A DNA stretch of 64,000 nt from Solirubrobacter soli DSM 22325 (GTDB taxonomy: Bacteria; Actinomycetota; Thermoleophilia; Solirubrobacterales; Solirubrobacteraceae), in assembly GCF_000423665.1 (NCBI RefSeq), contig NZ_AUIK01000033.1, positions 1 to 64,000 on the forward strand, read 5' to 3'. The notes beneath the pieces were generated by a model. That model was given only the letters and a program-made list of their open reading frames with translations. It searched no databases and was not told the origin of the DNA. How positions within the stretch are numbered: position 1 is the stretch's first letter; each line of letters opens with the position of its first letter. Below are positions 23,992 through 32,597 of this stretch, piece by piece. A program made the translations under genes and the position numbers.

Positions 23992-25279
23992 TCGCGCTGA
24001 CGGCGGTGAGCAACTCGGCGAAGCGCTCGCGAGCGGCCTCGCGGCGGGTCGGGACGTGCTCGGACGGCACCTCGTGCGGCTCGTAGCCGCGCAGGATCTG
24101 GCGGGCGACGGACTGGCGGTGGACCTCGTCGGCGCCGTCATAGAGGCGCGCTGCGCGGGCATAGCGGTACATGGCTTCCAAGGGGAGATCGGTGGAGTAG
24201 CCGAGCGCGCCATGGATCTGCAACGCGCGATCGACCACCTCGAACAAAACATTCGCACCGAAGAACTTGATCAAGGAGATGTCCGTGCGGGCGGCCGCGG
24301 CACCCTCGTTGTCCATCCGCCAGGCCGCGTGCAGGGTCATCAGCCGCGCGGCCTGCATCTGCGCCGCGGAGTCCGCGATCCAGTTCTGGATCGTCTGCTT
24401 GTCGGAGAGCGGCGAGCCGAACGCGTAGCGGCTGAGCGCGCGTTCGCAGAGCATGTCGAATGCACGCTGGGAGACGCCGAGCCAGCGCATGCAGTGGTGG
24501 ATGCGCCCCGGGCCGAGCCGGTGCTGGGCGATCAGGAACCCCTCGCCCTCGCCGCCGAGCAGCGCGTCGGCGGGAACCCGCACGTTCTCGTAGAGGATCT
24601 CGGCGTGCCCGCCGTAGCGGCCGAAGTGCTCGGCCGGGTGCTCCATCGTCGCCACGTCGCGGATGAGGTTCACGCCGGGCGTGTCGACGTCGACGATGAA
24701 CATCGAGGCGCGCTGGTGCGGGCGCGCGTCCGGGTCGGTCACCGCCATCACGATCAGGAAGTCCGCGACGCTGGCGTTGGTCGAGAACCACTTGTGGCCG
24801 TTGATGACCCAGTCGTCGCCGTCGCGCACCGCGCGCGTCTGCAGGAGCGTCGGATCGGAGCCAGCGGTCTCGGGCTCGGTCATCGAGAACGCGCTCTTGA
24901 GGTCGCCCGCGAGCAACGGGTGCAGGTAGCGCTCCTTCTGGTCCGCCGACCCCGCGAGCGCGAGGATCTCGCTGTTGCCGCTGTCCGGCGCGGCGTTGCC
25001 GAACACCGCCGGTGCGTACGGCGACGTGCCGAGGATCTCGTGCATGAGCCCGAGCTTGACCTGGCCGAACCCCTGCCCACCGAGCTCAGGCGGCAGGTGC
25101 GCGGCCCACAGCCCGCGCTCCTTCACCCGCTCCTGGAGCGGCTTGATCGCCTGCCGGAAGCCGTCTTCCCCCAGCTCGTCGAACACCGTCTCGATCGGCC
25201 AGACCTCGGTCCGGACGAGCTCGCGCATCCAGTCCAGCTGCTCTTGGAACTCAGGGTCGGTGGAGAAGTCCCATGCCAT
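23984..25279 (-). CDS. Acyl-CoA dehydrogenase family protein
   Basis: 431 residues. Typical signatures: AFSMTEPETAGSDPTLLQT (FAD/substrate loop), WVINGHKWFSTNASVADF, and the C-terminal RYARAARLYDGADEVHRQSV, which normally carries the region for tetramer contacts. The family's catalytic Glu is usually in this last region (the GADEVH stretch). It resembles the long-branched or ACAD10/11-like group; a short-chain enzyme is possible. Upstream gene is an APC permease, 7 bp away; downstream is the M28 lipoprotein (8-bp overlap), so all three may share an mRNA. Confidence 0.93.
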   Translation of the reverse strand: MAWDFSTDPEFQEQLDWMRELVRTEVWPIETVFDELGEDGFRQAIKPLQERVKERGLWAAHLPPELGGQGFGQVKLGLMHEILGTSPYAPAVFGNAAPDSGNSEILALAGSADQKERYLHPLLAGDLKSAFSMTEPETAGSDPTLLQTRAVRDGDDWVINGHKWFSTNASVADFLIVMAVTDPDARPHQRASMFIVDVDTPGVNLIRDVATMEHPAEHFGRYGGHAEILYENVRVPADALLGGEGEGFLIAQHRLGPGRIHHCMRWLGVSQRAFDMLCERALSRYAFGSPLSDKQTIQNWIADSAAQMQAARLMTLHAAWRMDNEGAAAARTDISLIKFFGANVLFEVVDRALQIHGALGYSTDLPLEAMYRYARAARLYDGADEVHRQSVARQILRGYEPHEVPSEHVPTRREAARERFAELLTAVSAND

Positions 25280-25286
25280 GCGTCGA

Positions 25287-26579
25287 TCATCGCACGGCCC
25301 GCTCGATCACCCACAGCAGCAACCCGAACGCCAACAGGCCGCCGGCCCACAGCGCGAGCTTCGGGTCGTCGGCCACCTGTTGGATCGCGAGCCCCGCGCA
25401 CGTGGCGGCGCCGAGCCACGGGAGCACCGTCGGCGCCTTGAAATGGTCGTGGTCGACGGGCGTGCGCCGCAGCGCCAGCAGCGCGACGTGGACGCCCACG
25501 AAGACCAGCAGCAACAGCAGCACCGTCGTGTCCGCGAGCGTGCTCAGGTCGCCGAGGATCGCCAGGACGGCGGCGATCGAGGCGGTGAAGACGATCGCCA
25601 CCCACGGGGTCCGGCGGCCCGGATGGACCTTGCCGAGGATCGCGGGGACGACCTTCTCGTTGGCCATGCCGTACATCAGCCGCGACGCCATCACGAGGTT
25701 CAGGAGGCAGCCGTTGACGATCGCGAACAACGCGATCGCGGAGAACACCTGCGAGTTGACGCTCAGCGGGCCCTGCGTGACGACCTCCAGCAGCGGGCCG
25801 TCGGACTTCGCGAGCGTGTCGGCCGGCACGGCCATCCCGGCGATCACGGTGACGAGCAGGTACACGGCGCCCGCGAGGCCCAGACCCATGAACAGGGTGC
25901 GCGGGAAGGCGTGCGTCGCGTCCTTGGTCTCCTCCGCGACGTTGACCGCGTCCTCGAAGCCGATCAGCGCGTAGAACGCGATCGAGGCGCCCGCGATGAT
26001 CAGCAGCGCGGGCGTCGTGTCCTCCTTGAACTCGACGGCGCGGGACGGGTCGCCGCCGCCGTCGAACAGGAACGCGGCGCCGATCAGCACGACCAGGAAC
26101 AGGCCGCCGAGCTCGATCAGCGTGCAGCCGAGATTGAAGTTCGCCGACTCCTTGATCCCGCGGAAGTTGATGGCGCTCACGACAGCGATCACCGCGAGCG
26201 CGACCAGCACCGTGGGCAGCTCGACGAACTCGCTCAGGTAGTCGCCGCCGAACGCCGTCGCCAGCGCCGCGGCCGAGCTGACGCCCGAGCACATCACCGC
26301 GAACGCGACGACGAACGTGAGCAACGGCGCCTTGAAGGCCTTGTGGACATAGAGCGCCGCGCCCGCGGCCTGCGGGAACTTCGCGACGAGCTCGGCGTAG
26401 GACGCCGCGGTGAACGCGGCGATGACCGCGGCGAGCGCGAACCCCGTCCAGATCGCGCCGCCGATCTCGCCGGCGACCTCGCCGGTCCGGGCGTAGATGC
26501 CGCCGCCGAGGATGTCTCCGACGATGAACAGCAGCAGCATCCTGCGGGTCAGCGTTGGGGTGAGCTGGCTCTCGCGCAT
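25287..26579 (-). CDS. APC-family amino-acid permease
   Basis: 430 residues with about twelve hydrophobic helices. The first helix carries the unwound substrate site GDILGGGIYARTGEVAGEIG. Further marks are the SYAELVAKFPQAAGAALYVHK segment, and IGFEDAVNVAEETKDATHAFP, which is characteristic of APC antiporters/permeases. The substrate is unclear (amino acid or amine). Start MRESQLTPTLTRRMLL at 26579. Located directly upstream of an acyl-CoA dehydrogenase gene. Confidence 0.93.
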   Translation of the reverse strand: MRESQLTPTLTRRMLLLFIVGDILGGGIYARTGEVAGEIGGAIWTGFALAAVIAAFTAASYAELVAKFPQAAGAALYVHKAFKAPLLTFVVAFAVMCSGVSSAAALATAFGGDYLSEFVELPTVLVALAVIAVVSAINFRGIKESANFNLGCTLIELGGLFLVVLIGAAFLFDGGGDPSRAVEFKEDTTPALLIIAGASIAFYALIGFEDAVNVAEETKDATHAFPRTLFMGLGLAGAVYLLVTVIAGMAVPADTLAKSDGPLLEVVTQGPLSVNSQVFSAIALFAIVNGCLLNLVMASRLMYGMANEKVVPAILGKVHPGRRTPWVAIVFTASIAAVLAILGDLSTLADTTVLLLLLVFVGVHVALLALRRTPVDHDHFKAPTVLPWLGAATCAGLAIQQVADDPKLALWAGGLLAFGLLLWVIERAVR

Positions 26580-26647
26580 GCGGTCGACGTACCCACGGAA
26601 CTCTCATGTCAAGCCGCCGCCGGGTCGTGCCGATATGGACAATCACC

Positions 26648-27013
26648 ATGCCCCGCACGCTCTCGCTGCTCGCCGCGTTCGCGAGCCCCGTCTTCCTCTG
26701 TGCGGCGATCGCCGGGTGGCTGTTCGAGGTCTGGCCGGCCACGCCCTTGACGCTCGGCGTCTCGGCGGTGCTCGTCACCGGCGGGCCGATCCTCGGCATC
26801 CTCCACGTGGCGACCGCGGGCCGCGACGACGACGTGGAGATCGAGGAGGAGCAGGCGATGCCGACGCTCGTCATCCAACCCGCTCCTGAGCCGATCAAGC
26901 TCACCGCGAAGGCCGAGGCGGCGCGCCGCTTCGCCAACTGGCGCGACACGCCCAACGAAGCGATCACCCAGCGCGAGCGCGCTCGCCGCGCCAACCAGCA
27001 CGCACGCGGCTAG
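26648..27013 (+). CDS. Small membrane protein of unknown function
   Basis: 121 residues from the ATG at 26648 (MPRTLSLLAAFASPVFLCAA). Two hydrophobic helices (to GWLF, and LTLGVSAVLVTGGPILGILH) are followed by an acidic patch (DDDVEIEEEQ) and an Arg-rich tail (ARRFANWRDTP...RARRANQHARG). I do not recognise a family. TATGGA lies 8 nt before the ATG, consistent with a leaderless start. Its stop TAG is the beginning of the hexamer for tauE. Confidence 0.68.
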   Translation: MPRTLSLLAAFASPVFLCAAIAGWLFEVWPATPLTLGVSAVLVTGGPILGILHVATAGRDDDVEIEEEQAMPTLVIQPAPEPIKLTAKAEAARRFANWRDTPNEAITQRERARRANQHARG

Positions 27014-27016
27014 CCT
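27011..27016 (+). promoter_or_regulatory. TAGCCT -10-like hexamer sharing the upstream stop
   Basis: UAG stop of the 121-residue protein gene plus CCT gives TAGCCT. A 9-nt gap leads to the GTG of the TauE-family gene at 27026. Confidence 0.5.
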
Positions 27017-27025
27017 GCCCCGGCG

Positions 27026-27739
27026 GTGCTCGTCGCCGCCGCATGTCTGGGGGTCGTGGCCGGCGCGATGCTGCAGGCCGCGACCGGGTTCGGCTTCTCG
27101 CTGCTCGCCGCGCCGCTGCTGTTCGCCGCGATCGGGCCGGAGCCGGCGGTGATCCTGCTGCTCGTCCTCGGCCTCGAGGTCAATGTCCTGACGTTGGGGA
27201 CCGAACGCCGGCGCCCGCGACCGTTGCGGGAAGCGACGGTCACGATGCTCGCCTGGTCGCTGCCGGGCGCACTCGCCGGGGTCGCCGTGCTGCGCTCGCT
27301 CCCGGGCGCCGCGCTGCAGGTGGCGGTGACGCTCGGCGTCGTGGCGACGCTCGCGGCGCGGCGGGTCCGCGAGGCGCACGTCCCCGCCTGGGTGGCGGGC
27401 GCGACGGCGGGGGCGCTGACGACCTCGACCTCGACCAACGGGCCGCCGATGCTGCTGCACCTGCTCGGCCGCGGCGCCACCCCGGAGCAGGTCCGCGACA
27501 CGCTCACGACGTGCTTCATCGGGCTCGCGGGGATCGGCGCGATCGCCCTCTTCGCCACCGGCGATCCGGAGCTTCCGGACGGTCGCCTCCTGGTCGGCCT
27601 GCTGCCCGGCGTGCTCGCCGGCCACCTCGTCGGACGGCGCGGTTTCGCGCGCCTAGCAGAAGGCGGCCGCTATGAGCTTGTCCTCACGGTCGTATTGCTC
27701 GCGGCCGTCGTAGTTGGCCTCATCGGTGCACTCCTCTGA
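27026..27739 (+). CDS. TauE/SafE-family transporter
   Basis: 237 residues, seven or eight hydrophobic helices. The family's first helix (GAMLQAATGFGFSLLAAPLL) and the internal TSTSTNGPPMLLHLLGRG repeat motif are both present. Such proteins export or import sulfite, sulfoacetate or other organic anions. No sulfur genes are adjacent, so the substrate stays open. The GTG start follows a TAGCCT hexamer by 9 nt. Confidence 0.88.
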   Translation: MLVAAACLGVVAGAMLQAATGFGFSLLAAPLLFAAIGPEPAVILLLVLGLEVNVLTLGTERRRPRPLREATVTMLAWSLPGALAGVAVLRSLPGAALQVAVTLGVVATLAARRVREAHVPAWVAGATAGALTTSTSTNGPPMLLHLLGRGATPEQVRDTLTTCFIGLAGIGAIALFATGDPELPDGRLLVGLLPGVLAGHLVGRRGFARLAEGGRYELVLTVVLLAAVVVGLIGALL

Positions 27740-27760
27740 ACCCGTTACGCTTGCGAACGA

Positions 27761-29212
27761 ATGGCGCAGTCTCACGGGGACCGGCTTTCAGCCGTCGACG
27801 CCTCGTTCCTCGCGCAGGAGCGGGCGAACAGCCACATGCACGTCGGAGCCGTGCTGATCTTCGAGGGCCCGGCACCGGCGTATGACGATTTCCTGAACCA
27901 CATCCGGTCGCGCCTGCACCTCGTACCGCGCTACCGGCACAAGCTCGCGTTCCCCCCGCTCGAGACCGGTCGCCCGATCTGGGTCGACGATCGCAACTTC
28001 AACCTCGAGTACCACGTCCGCCACACGGCGCTGCCGCAGCCGGGCTCGGAGGAGCAGCTGCGGGCGCTCGCCGCGCGCATCCACTCGCAGCGGCTGGATC
28101 GCGCCAAGCCCTTGTGGGAGACGTGGCTCGTCCAGGGGTTGGAGCGCGGTCGCTTCGCGCTGATCTCCAAGTCGCACCACGCGTTGGTCGACGGGATCTC
28201 CGGCGTCGACCTGATGACCGTGCTCTTCGACGCGACGCCGATCCCGCAGGTCGCCCCGCATGAGGGCGAGCCGTGGATGGCCGAGAGCGAGCCCGGGCCG
28301 CTGCAGCTCGCCGCGCGCGGCGTGAAGGGCCTCGCCCGGCTGCCGTTCGAGCTGGCCGGCGGCGCCCTGACCGCCGCCACCCATCCGGCGACCTCGCTGG
28401 ATGTGGTCAAGGAGGCGCTCGAAGGGATCGGCGAGGTCGCCTGGGCGGGGCTGAACCCGGCGCCCGAGACGCCGTTGAACGTGCCGATCGGGCCGCACCG
28501 GCGGTTGTCGTTCGTGCGCAACGACCTCAGCGACCTCAAGCTCGTCAAGAACACGCTCGGCGGCACCGTCAACGACGTCGTGCTCACGGTCGTCGCGGGC
28601 GGGTTGCGCTGCTGGCTGCGTTCGCGCGGCGTGCGTACGGAAGGGCTCGAGCTGCGCGCGCTCGTGCCGGTGTCGGTGCGCTCCAAGGACCAGCACCACG
28701 AGCTCGGCAACCGGATCGTGGTGATGCGCGGGCCGCTGCCGGTCTACGTCGAGGACCCGGTCGCGCGGTTGCGGGTCGTGCGCCAGGCGATGGACGGGCT
28801 CAAGGACTCCAAGCAGGCCGTCGGCGCCGAGGTGATCACCGGCCTGGAGGCGCTGGCGCCGCCGACGATCCTCGCGCAGGCCTCGCGCCTGCAGTTCTCG
28901 ACGCGGCTCTTCAACCTGCTCGTCACCAACGTGCCCGGCCCGCAGTTCCCCCTGTACGTGCTCGGCCGCGAGCTCGAGGACCTGTTCCCGGTCGCGTTCC
29001 TGCCCGAGAACCAGTCGCTGGCCGTCGCGATCATGTCCTACAACGGCAAGATGGACTTCGGCCTGCTCGGCGACTACGACGCGATGCCCGACCTCGAGGA
29101 GCTCGGTGACGCGTTGAAGGAATCGCTCGAGGAGCTCGTCGAAGCCGCGGGCGGGCGCAAGCCGAAGCGCCGCAAGCGTGCCGCGACGCCGCGCAAGCTC
29201 GAGCCCGCTTAG
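27761..29212 (+). CDS. Wax ester synthase/diacylglycerol acyltransferase (WS/DGAT)
   Basis: 483 residues. The catalytic HHxxxDG is clear in SKSHHALVDGISGVDLM. Other family motifs are DASFLAQERANSHMHVGAV and GGTVNDVVLTVVAGGLRCWL, and late NVPGPQFPLYVLG. These acyl-CoA-dependent enzymes make triacylglycerol or wax esters, a common storage route in actinobacteria, at the membrane surface. TACGCT lies 9 nt upstream of the ATG. The 3' end overlaps the NOS gene by four bases on the opposite strand. Confidence 0.95.
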   Translation: MAQSHGDRLSAVDASFLAQERANSHMHVGAVLIFEGPAPAYDDFLNHIRSRLHLVPRYRHKLAFPPLETGRPIWVDDRNFNLEYHVRHTALPQPGSEEQLRALAARIHSQRLDRAKPLWETWLVQGLERGRFALISKSHHALVDGISGVDLMTVLFDATPIPQVAPHEGEPWMAESEPGPLQLAARGVKGLARLPFELAGGALTAATHPATSLDVVKEALEGIGEVAWAGLNPAPETPLNVPIGPHRRLSFVRNDLSDLKLVKNTLGGTVNDVVLTVVAGGLRCWLRSRGVRTEGLELRALVPVSVRSKDQHHELGNRIVVMRGPLPVYVEDPVARLRVVRQAMDGLKDSKQAVGAEVITGLEALAPPTILAQASRLQFSTRLFNLLVTNVPGPQFPLYVLGRELEDLFPVAFLPENQSLAVAIMSYNGKMDFGLLGDYDAMPDLEELGDALKESLEELVEAAGGRKPKRRKRAATPRKLEPA

Positions 29213-30429
29213 GAGCCGAGTGCCGGCCGGCGGATCAGCGCCGGCAGCTGGAAGACGTCCTCGAACTCGCGGTGGAAGTTCGGGGACAGAGAGGCGGAGA
29301 TCGGCGGCACCATCCACGCCCACTCCGCGTTGACCGGGCAGCCCTTCTTCTCCTCCGAGACCGTCCACTTGTGGAACTTCTGGGCGGCCGTGTGGTGGTC
29401 GTCCATCCGGATGCCGGCCTTGTCGTAGGAGTGCAGCACCGCGGTCGTGAGCTCGATCACGGCGCGGTCCTTCCACAGCGAGCGCGCGTCGGACGTGTCG
29501 ATCCCCAGCGCCTCGGCGATCTCCGGCAGGAGGTTGTAGCGGTACTCGTCGGTGAAGTCGCGCGCCGAGATCTCCGGCGCGATGTACCAGCCCGTGAACG
29601 GCGCCAGCGGGTAGGTGATGCCGCCGATCGACAGCGCGTTGTCCGAGATCGACGGAAAGCCCCACCAGCGCAGGCCGAGCTCGGCCAGGCCCTCGATCGC
29701 CGGATGCTCGATCTCGACCTCGTGCGCGAGCTCGGACGGAACCTCATGAAGGCTGACCTTGCCGTCCGCGGTCTGGACGATCAGCGGGAGGATGTCGAAC
29801 ATCCCCTCCTTGGCCGGCTTCCAGCCGTGCGCCTTGGCGAGGTCGGTGATGTGGATCGTGTTCGGGTCGCCGACGACCGTGCCGTCCGCCTGCCGATGCC
29901 CGGCGTAGGAGATCAGCTGGCTGTTCCACACCTGCGCCGCCGACTCGCCCGGCTTGAGCGGCGCGAAGATCGTGATCGTCGGCTTGATGCGGCCCTTGTT
30001 GAAGACGAACTCGCCGTGGTCGAGGCAGCCCTTGGCGATGCCCTCGGCGTCCGTCACGTCGCGCAGATCGCGCACCGTCAGCCCGCGCCAGTAGAGCTTG
30101 CCGATGCACCGCGTGTTGTTGCGCCACGCGAGCCGCGCCCCGACCGTCAGCTCTTCGGCCGTGTGCACGTACGTGCCGGTCTCGGCGATCTCCTTGATGA
30201 CGTCCTGCACCCGCAGCCGCCATTCGGCGTCCGTGAGCGTCCCGTGCTCCTTGTAGAGCTCGAAGAACTCGCGCACTTCCTTCGGGTTCGGGCCGCCCTC
30301 GAGGTCGGCGAACGCGGGTGCGGCGGTCTCTGTGGCGGACGATGCGAGATCGGCGACCCAGTGCACCGGGCAACCGGTGACCGCGGGCGTCGTCTCGGTC
30401 TCGACAGTGGGCGCGAGGTTCGGGGTCAC
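29209..30429 (-). CDS. nos: Bacterial nitric oxide synthase, oxygenase domain
   Basis: 406 residues, with no reductase domain, as in known bacterial NOS. The haem-thiolate Cys is in LAWRNNTRCIGKLYWRGL (Cys108). The arginine-binding Glu is in GWYIAPEISARDFTD, with WWGFPSISDNALSIGG and RYNLLPEIAEALG matching the pterin/substrate core. An N-terminal ~45-residue extension has GCPVHW and ends near KEVREFFELY. The enzyme oxidises L-arginine to NO using electrons from a general reductase, which is not encoded here. GTG start at 30429. Neighbours are WS/DGAT (convergent) and a SufT-like gene. Confidence 0.95.
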   Translation of the reverse strand: MTPNLAPTVETETTPAVTGCPVHWVADLASSATETAAPAFADLEGGPNPKEVREFFELYKEHGTLTDAEWRLRVQDVIKEIAETGTYVHTAEELTVGARLAWRNNTRCIGKLYWRGLTVRDLRDVTDAEGIAKGCLDHGEFVFNKGRIKPTITIFAPLKPGESAAQVWNSQLISYAGHRQADGTVVGDPNTIHITDLAKAHGWKPAKEGMFDILPLIVQTADGKVSLHEVPSELAHEVEIEHPAIEGLAELGLRWWGFPSISDNALSIGGITYPLAPFTGWYIAPEISARDFTDEYRYNLLPEIAEALGIDTSDARSLWKDRAVIELTTAVLHSYDKAGIRMDDHHTAAQKFHKWTVSEEKKGCPVNAEWAWMVPPISASLSPNFHREFEDVFQLPALIRRPALGS

Positions 30430-30493
30430 GCCCCGGGTATTCGGACCGCTTCAGGCCACCTTTAGCCTGACTGGACGATCGGAGAGGGGCGCC

Positions 30494-30790
30494 TCAATAG
30501 CCGAGCGCGAACTTGGCGTCCTCGGACATCTTGTCCGGGGTCCAGGGCGGCGTGAAGACCATGTTCGGGATCACCTGCTCGACGCCCGGGAGCTCGCCGA
30601 TGAACTCCTGCATCTGTTCGGAGACCTGCGGGCCGATCGGACAGGCGGGGGTCGTGAGGGTGAATGTCACCGACACGGTGCCGCCGTCGATCTCGACCCC
30701 GTAGACCAGGCCGAGCTCCACGAAATCCAGGCCCAGCTCGGGGTCGATGACGTTGGAGAGCGCCTCTAGGACGTCGTCTTGATCGATCAT
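30494..30790 (-). CDS. SufT/MIP18-family iron-sulfur assembly factor
   Basis: 98 residues, the typical DUF59 length. The pattern is IDPELGLDFVELGLVYGVEI, then TFTLTTPACPIGPQVSEQM, whose Cys is conserved in the family, and a PPWTPDKMSEDAK end. Members help mature Fe-S proteins. The ATG at 30790 has TACACT 10 nt upstream (30806-30801). It is divergent from the STAS gene. Start chosen because the upstream open frame has no family similarity. Confidence 0.9.
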   Translation of the reverse strand: MIDQDDVLEALSNVIDPELGLDFVELGLVYGVEIDGGTVSVTFTLTTPACPIGPQVSEQMQEFIGELPGVEQVIPNMVFTPPWTPDKMSEDAKFALGY

Positions 30791-30830
30791 CGTGGAACCG
30801 AGTGTAGGAAAGTCAGCGGTTGTGACCTGT

Positions 30831-30856
30831 ACGAACCCCTCGGTTCGTTGTAGCGT
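30831..30856 (+). promoter_or_regulatory. Inverted repeat and -10-like element before the STAS gene
   Basis: ACGAACC (30831-30837), loop CCTC, GGTTCGT (30842-30848) is a perfect 7-bp inverted repeat. It ends two bases before TAGCGT (30851-30856). Six nt later is ATC, the proposed first codon. The repeat would lie in the spacer of the promoter, where a dimeric regulator could bind. No convincing -35 box. Confidence 0.45.
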
Positions 30857-30862
30857 GCACCC

Positions 30863-31192
30863 ATCGTCAGCTTCGATGCACAGCTCGCCATCCTCCGCAT
30901 CGAGGGGGACGAGGACCGGACGACGAGCGGTCGCCGCCGTCGGCCCTTCTCGGCCGCCCTCAACGCGACGCGTGACGTCATCGTCGACCTGTCCGGGCTG
31001 ACGTTCGCGGACCCGTCGCTGATGATCGACCTGGCGTGTCTCGCGCAGCGCCTGCGCGCGCGTGGCGTGACGCTGTGGCTGGCGCACCCGCAGCCGAACA
31101 TCCGCACGCTGATCGAGACCGTAGGCCTGCACCGGCTTCCGGCCGTGCGCATCGGCGGCGGCCCCGCCGCCGCAAAGCCCGCCTTCACCTAG
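30863..31192 (+). CDS. STAS-domain protein (anti-sigma antagonist-like), non-canonical start
   Basis: About 109 residues if translated from ATC 30863. The frame is open from just after an in-frame TAG (30851) to TAG 31190, yet contains no ATG/GTG/TTG before the middle of the domain (ATG 31022). The encoded sequence fits STAS: FDAQLAILRIEGDED, DVIVDLSGLTFADPSLMIDL, then RGVTLWLAHPQPNIRTLIET. The usual phosphorylatable DSSG is DPSL here. The ATC lies six nt after TAGCGT, the same geometry as other leaderless genes in this window. Alternatives: a sequence error, or a pseudogene with a lost start. Confidence 0.65.
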   Translation: MVSFDAQLAILRIEGDEDRTTSGRRRRPFSAALNATRDVIVDLSGLTFADPSLMIDLACLAQRLRARGVTLWLAHPQPNIRTLIETVGLHRLPAVRIGGGPAAAKPAFT

Positions 31193-31231
31193 ACGTACAG
31201 GCGATGCAGCCCCTCCGCCCCACCCCGATCA

Positions 31232-31251
31232 TCCGACCTTAAGGCGTCGGA
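31232..31251 (+). terminator. Hairpin after the STAS gene
   Basis: TCCGAC (31232-31237) pairs with GTCGGA (31246-31251), with the inner palindrome CCTTAAGG in the loop. It lies 40 bp past the STAS stop. There is no U-run, so a regulatory site is also possible. Confidence 0.35.
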
Positions 31252-31254
31252 CAC

Positions 31255-31273
31255 CCGAGCGCTCTACGCTCGG
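31255..31273 (+). promoter_or_regulatory. Inverted repeat over the fxsA -10-like element
   Basis: CCGAGCG, loop CTCTA, CGCTCGG is a perfect 7-bp inverted repeat. The candidate -10 TACGCT (31265-31270) lies in its right half, 11 nt before the ATG of the FxsA-family gene, so a protein bound here would block the promoter. Confidence 0.35.
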
Positions 31274-31281
31274 CGGACTCC

Positions 31282-31755
31282 ATGCCGCTGCTCCTCGTCA
31301 TCCTCTTCATCGTCGTCCCCATCGCCGAGTTGGCGGTGCTCATCCAGGTCGGTCAAGCGATCGGCGTCTGGTGGACGATCCTGCTCCTGGTCGCCGACGC
31401 GATCCTCGGCTCGTGGCTGCTGCGCACGCAGAGCCGCGCCGCGTGGCGGCGCTTCAACGAGGCCCTGGCCGGCGGGCGCGTCCCGCACCGTGAGGTGGTC
31501 GACGGCGTGCTCGTGATCTTCGGCGGCGTCCTGCTGCTCACGCCCGGGTTCATCACGGACATCTTCGGCGTGCTGTTCCTCTTCCCGCCCACGCGCGTGC
31601 TGCTGCGGGGCCTGTTGGTACGTCGCGGCGCGCTGAAGCTGATGGGCTCGATGCCGATGACCGCCACGCCGCCCAACGGCCGCTTCCGCTCTCCCGACGA
31701 CGTGGAGAGCACCGCCGTGGACATCGACCCTGACCGCCTGGACCCGCCGCGGTGA
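31282..31755 (+). CDS. FxsA-family membrane protein
   Basis: 157 residues. Membrane helices at the N-terminus (LLLVILFIVVPIAELAVLIQ) and around residues ~25-45 and ~75-105 (LVIFGGVLLLTPGFITDIFG) follow the FxsA pattern, including GSWLLRTQSRAAWRRF. In E. coli FxsA eases exclusion of phage T7 by F plasmids; the cellular role is unclear. The C-terminal ~45 residues are polar. The stop overlaps the GTG of the next gene (GTGA), as that gene does with the following one, giving a three-gene operon. Confidence 0.9.
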   Translation: MPLLLVILFIVVPIAELAVLIQVGQAIGVWWTILLLVADAILGSWLLRTQSRAAWRRFNEALAGGRVPHREVVDGVLVIFGGVLLLTPGFITDIFGVLFLFPPTRVLLRGLLVRRGALKLMGSMPMTATPPNGRFRSPDDVESTAVDIDPDRLDPPR

Positions 31756-32597
31756 GCGCCCTCGGTCCCGAGGCGCCGCGTTCCCTGCGCAAACCGGGGG
31801 ACACGGACGCCGTCACCTTCTCGTGGGCGGACGGTCGCGCGGGCGTCTACGGGCTCGCGCGGGTCGCCTCCGGGTTGCTCGCCGACGGCACCACGTCGCA
31901 CAGCGTGCTGGCGGTCGGCTTCGCGGGCCGTGAGACCCTGGGCGCGATCGCCGAGGCGGGCGCGACGCCGCCCGCCGAGCTGACGACCGCGATCGAGGAG
32001 CCGCTCGAGCGCTGGACGGTCTCGGGGGCCGGTGAGATCGAGTTCTCGCTGACCTTCGAGGCGCTGACACCGCCGGCCGAGTACGGCGGGCGCATGGCCC
32101 TCGTCAAGACCGGCGGGATGGAGGGCTACGAGCAGCTCTGCCGCGTGCGCGGGACGATGGCGGGCCGCGAGATCGACGGCCTCGGCCAGCGCGGGCACTC
32201 GTGGGGCAATCCGGACTGGGACAAGATCGCGCTGACGCGCTCGGTCAGCGCGTGGTTCGACGACGGGACCGGCTGCGTGCTCTCGACGGTGCGCTCGATC
32301 AAGACCGACAATCACGCCGACGAGGCGATCTGGGCCGCCGCCTTCGACGGCTCGCGCTTCCTCGCGGTGGACGAGCCGCGGCTCTCGACGACCACCGACG
32401 GCGCCGGCCGCCAGGTCCGCGCCGGGCTCGAGCTGTGGATGGACAAGGACGACGACTACCCGACGCGCGGCCTCGGCGAGGTCATCACCGGCTCGACCCT
32501 GGAGCTCGGCGCGCTGCGCCTGGACGTCGCGTTCTTCGGCTGGCACGTCGAGGGCCGCGTCGCGATCGGCCGCTACGACATCATCCGCCGCGCGTGA
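31752..32597 (+). CDS. CrtC/AttH-like lipocalin-fold protein A
   Basis: 281 residues, no signal peptide. The LGQRGHSWGNPDWDKI motif resembles the GQRDHSWGxRDW of DUF7064/7065 proteins, distant relatives of carotenoid 1,2-hydratase CrtC. The second half is beta-rich (ELWMDKDDDYPTRGLGEV). Such proteins are often near lipid or steroid genes, with no proven activity. A second member lies at 33.8-34.7 kb. GTGA overlaps at both ends couple it to fxsA-like and HAD genes. Confidence 0.72.
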   Translation: MSALGPEAPRSLRKPGDTDAVTFSWADGRAGVYGLARVASGLLADGTTSHSVLAVGFAGRETLGAIAEAGATPPAELTTAIEEPLERWTVSGAGEIEFSLTFEALTPPAEYGGRMALVKTGGMEGYEQLCRVRGTMAGREIDGLGQRGHSWGNPDWDKIALTRSVSAWFDDGTGCVLSTVRSIKTDNHADEAIWAAAFDGSRFLAVDEPRLSTTTDGAGRQVRAGLELWMDKDDDYPTRGLGEVITGSTLELGALRLDVAFFGWHVEGRVAIGRYDIIRRA

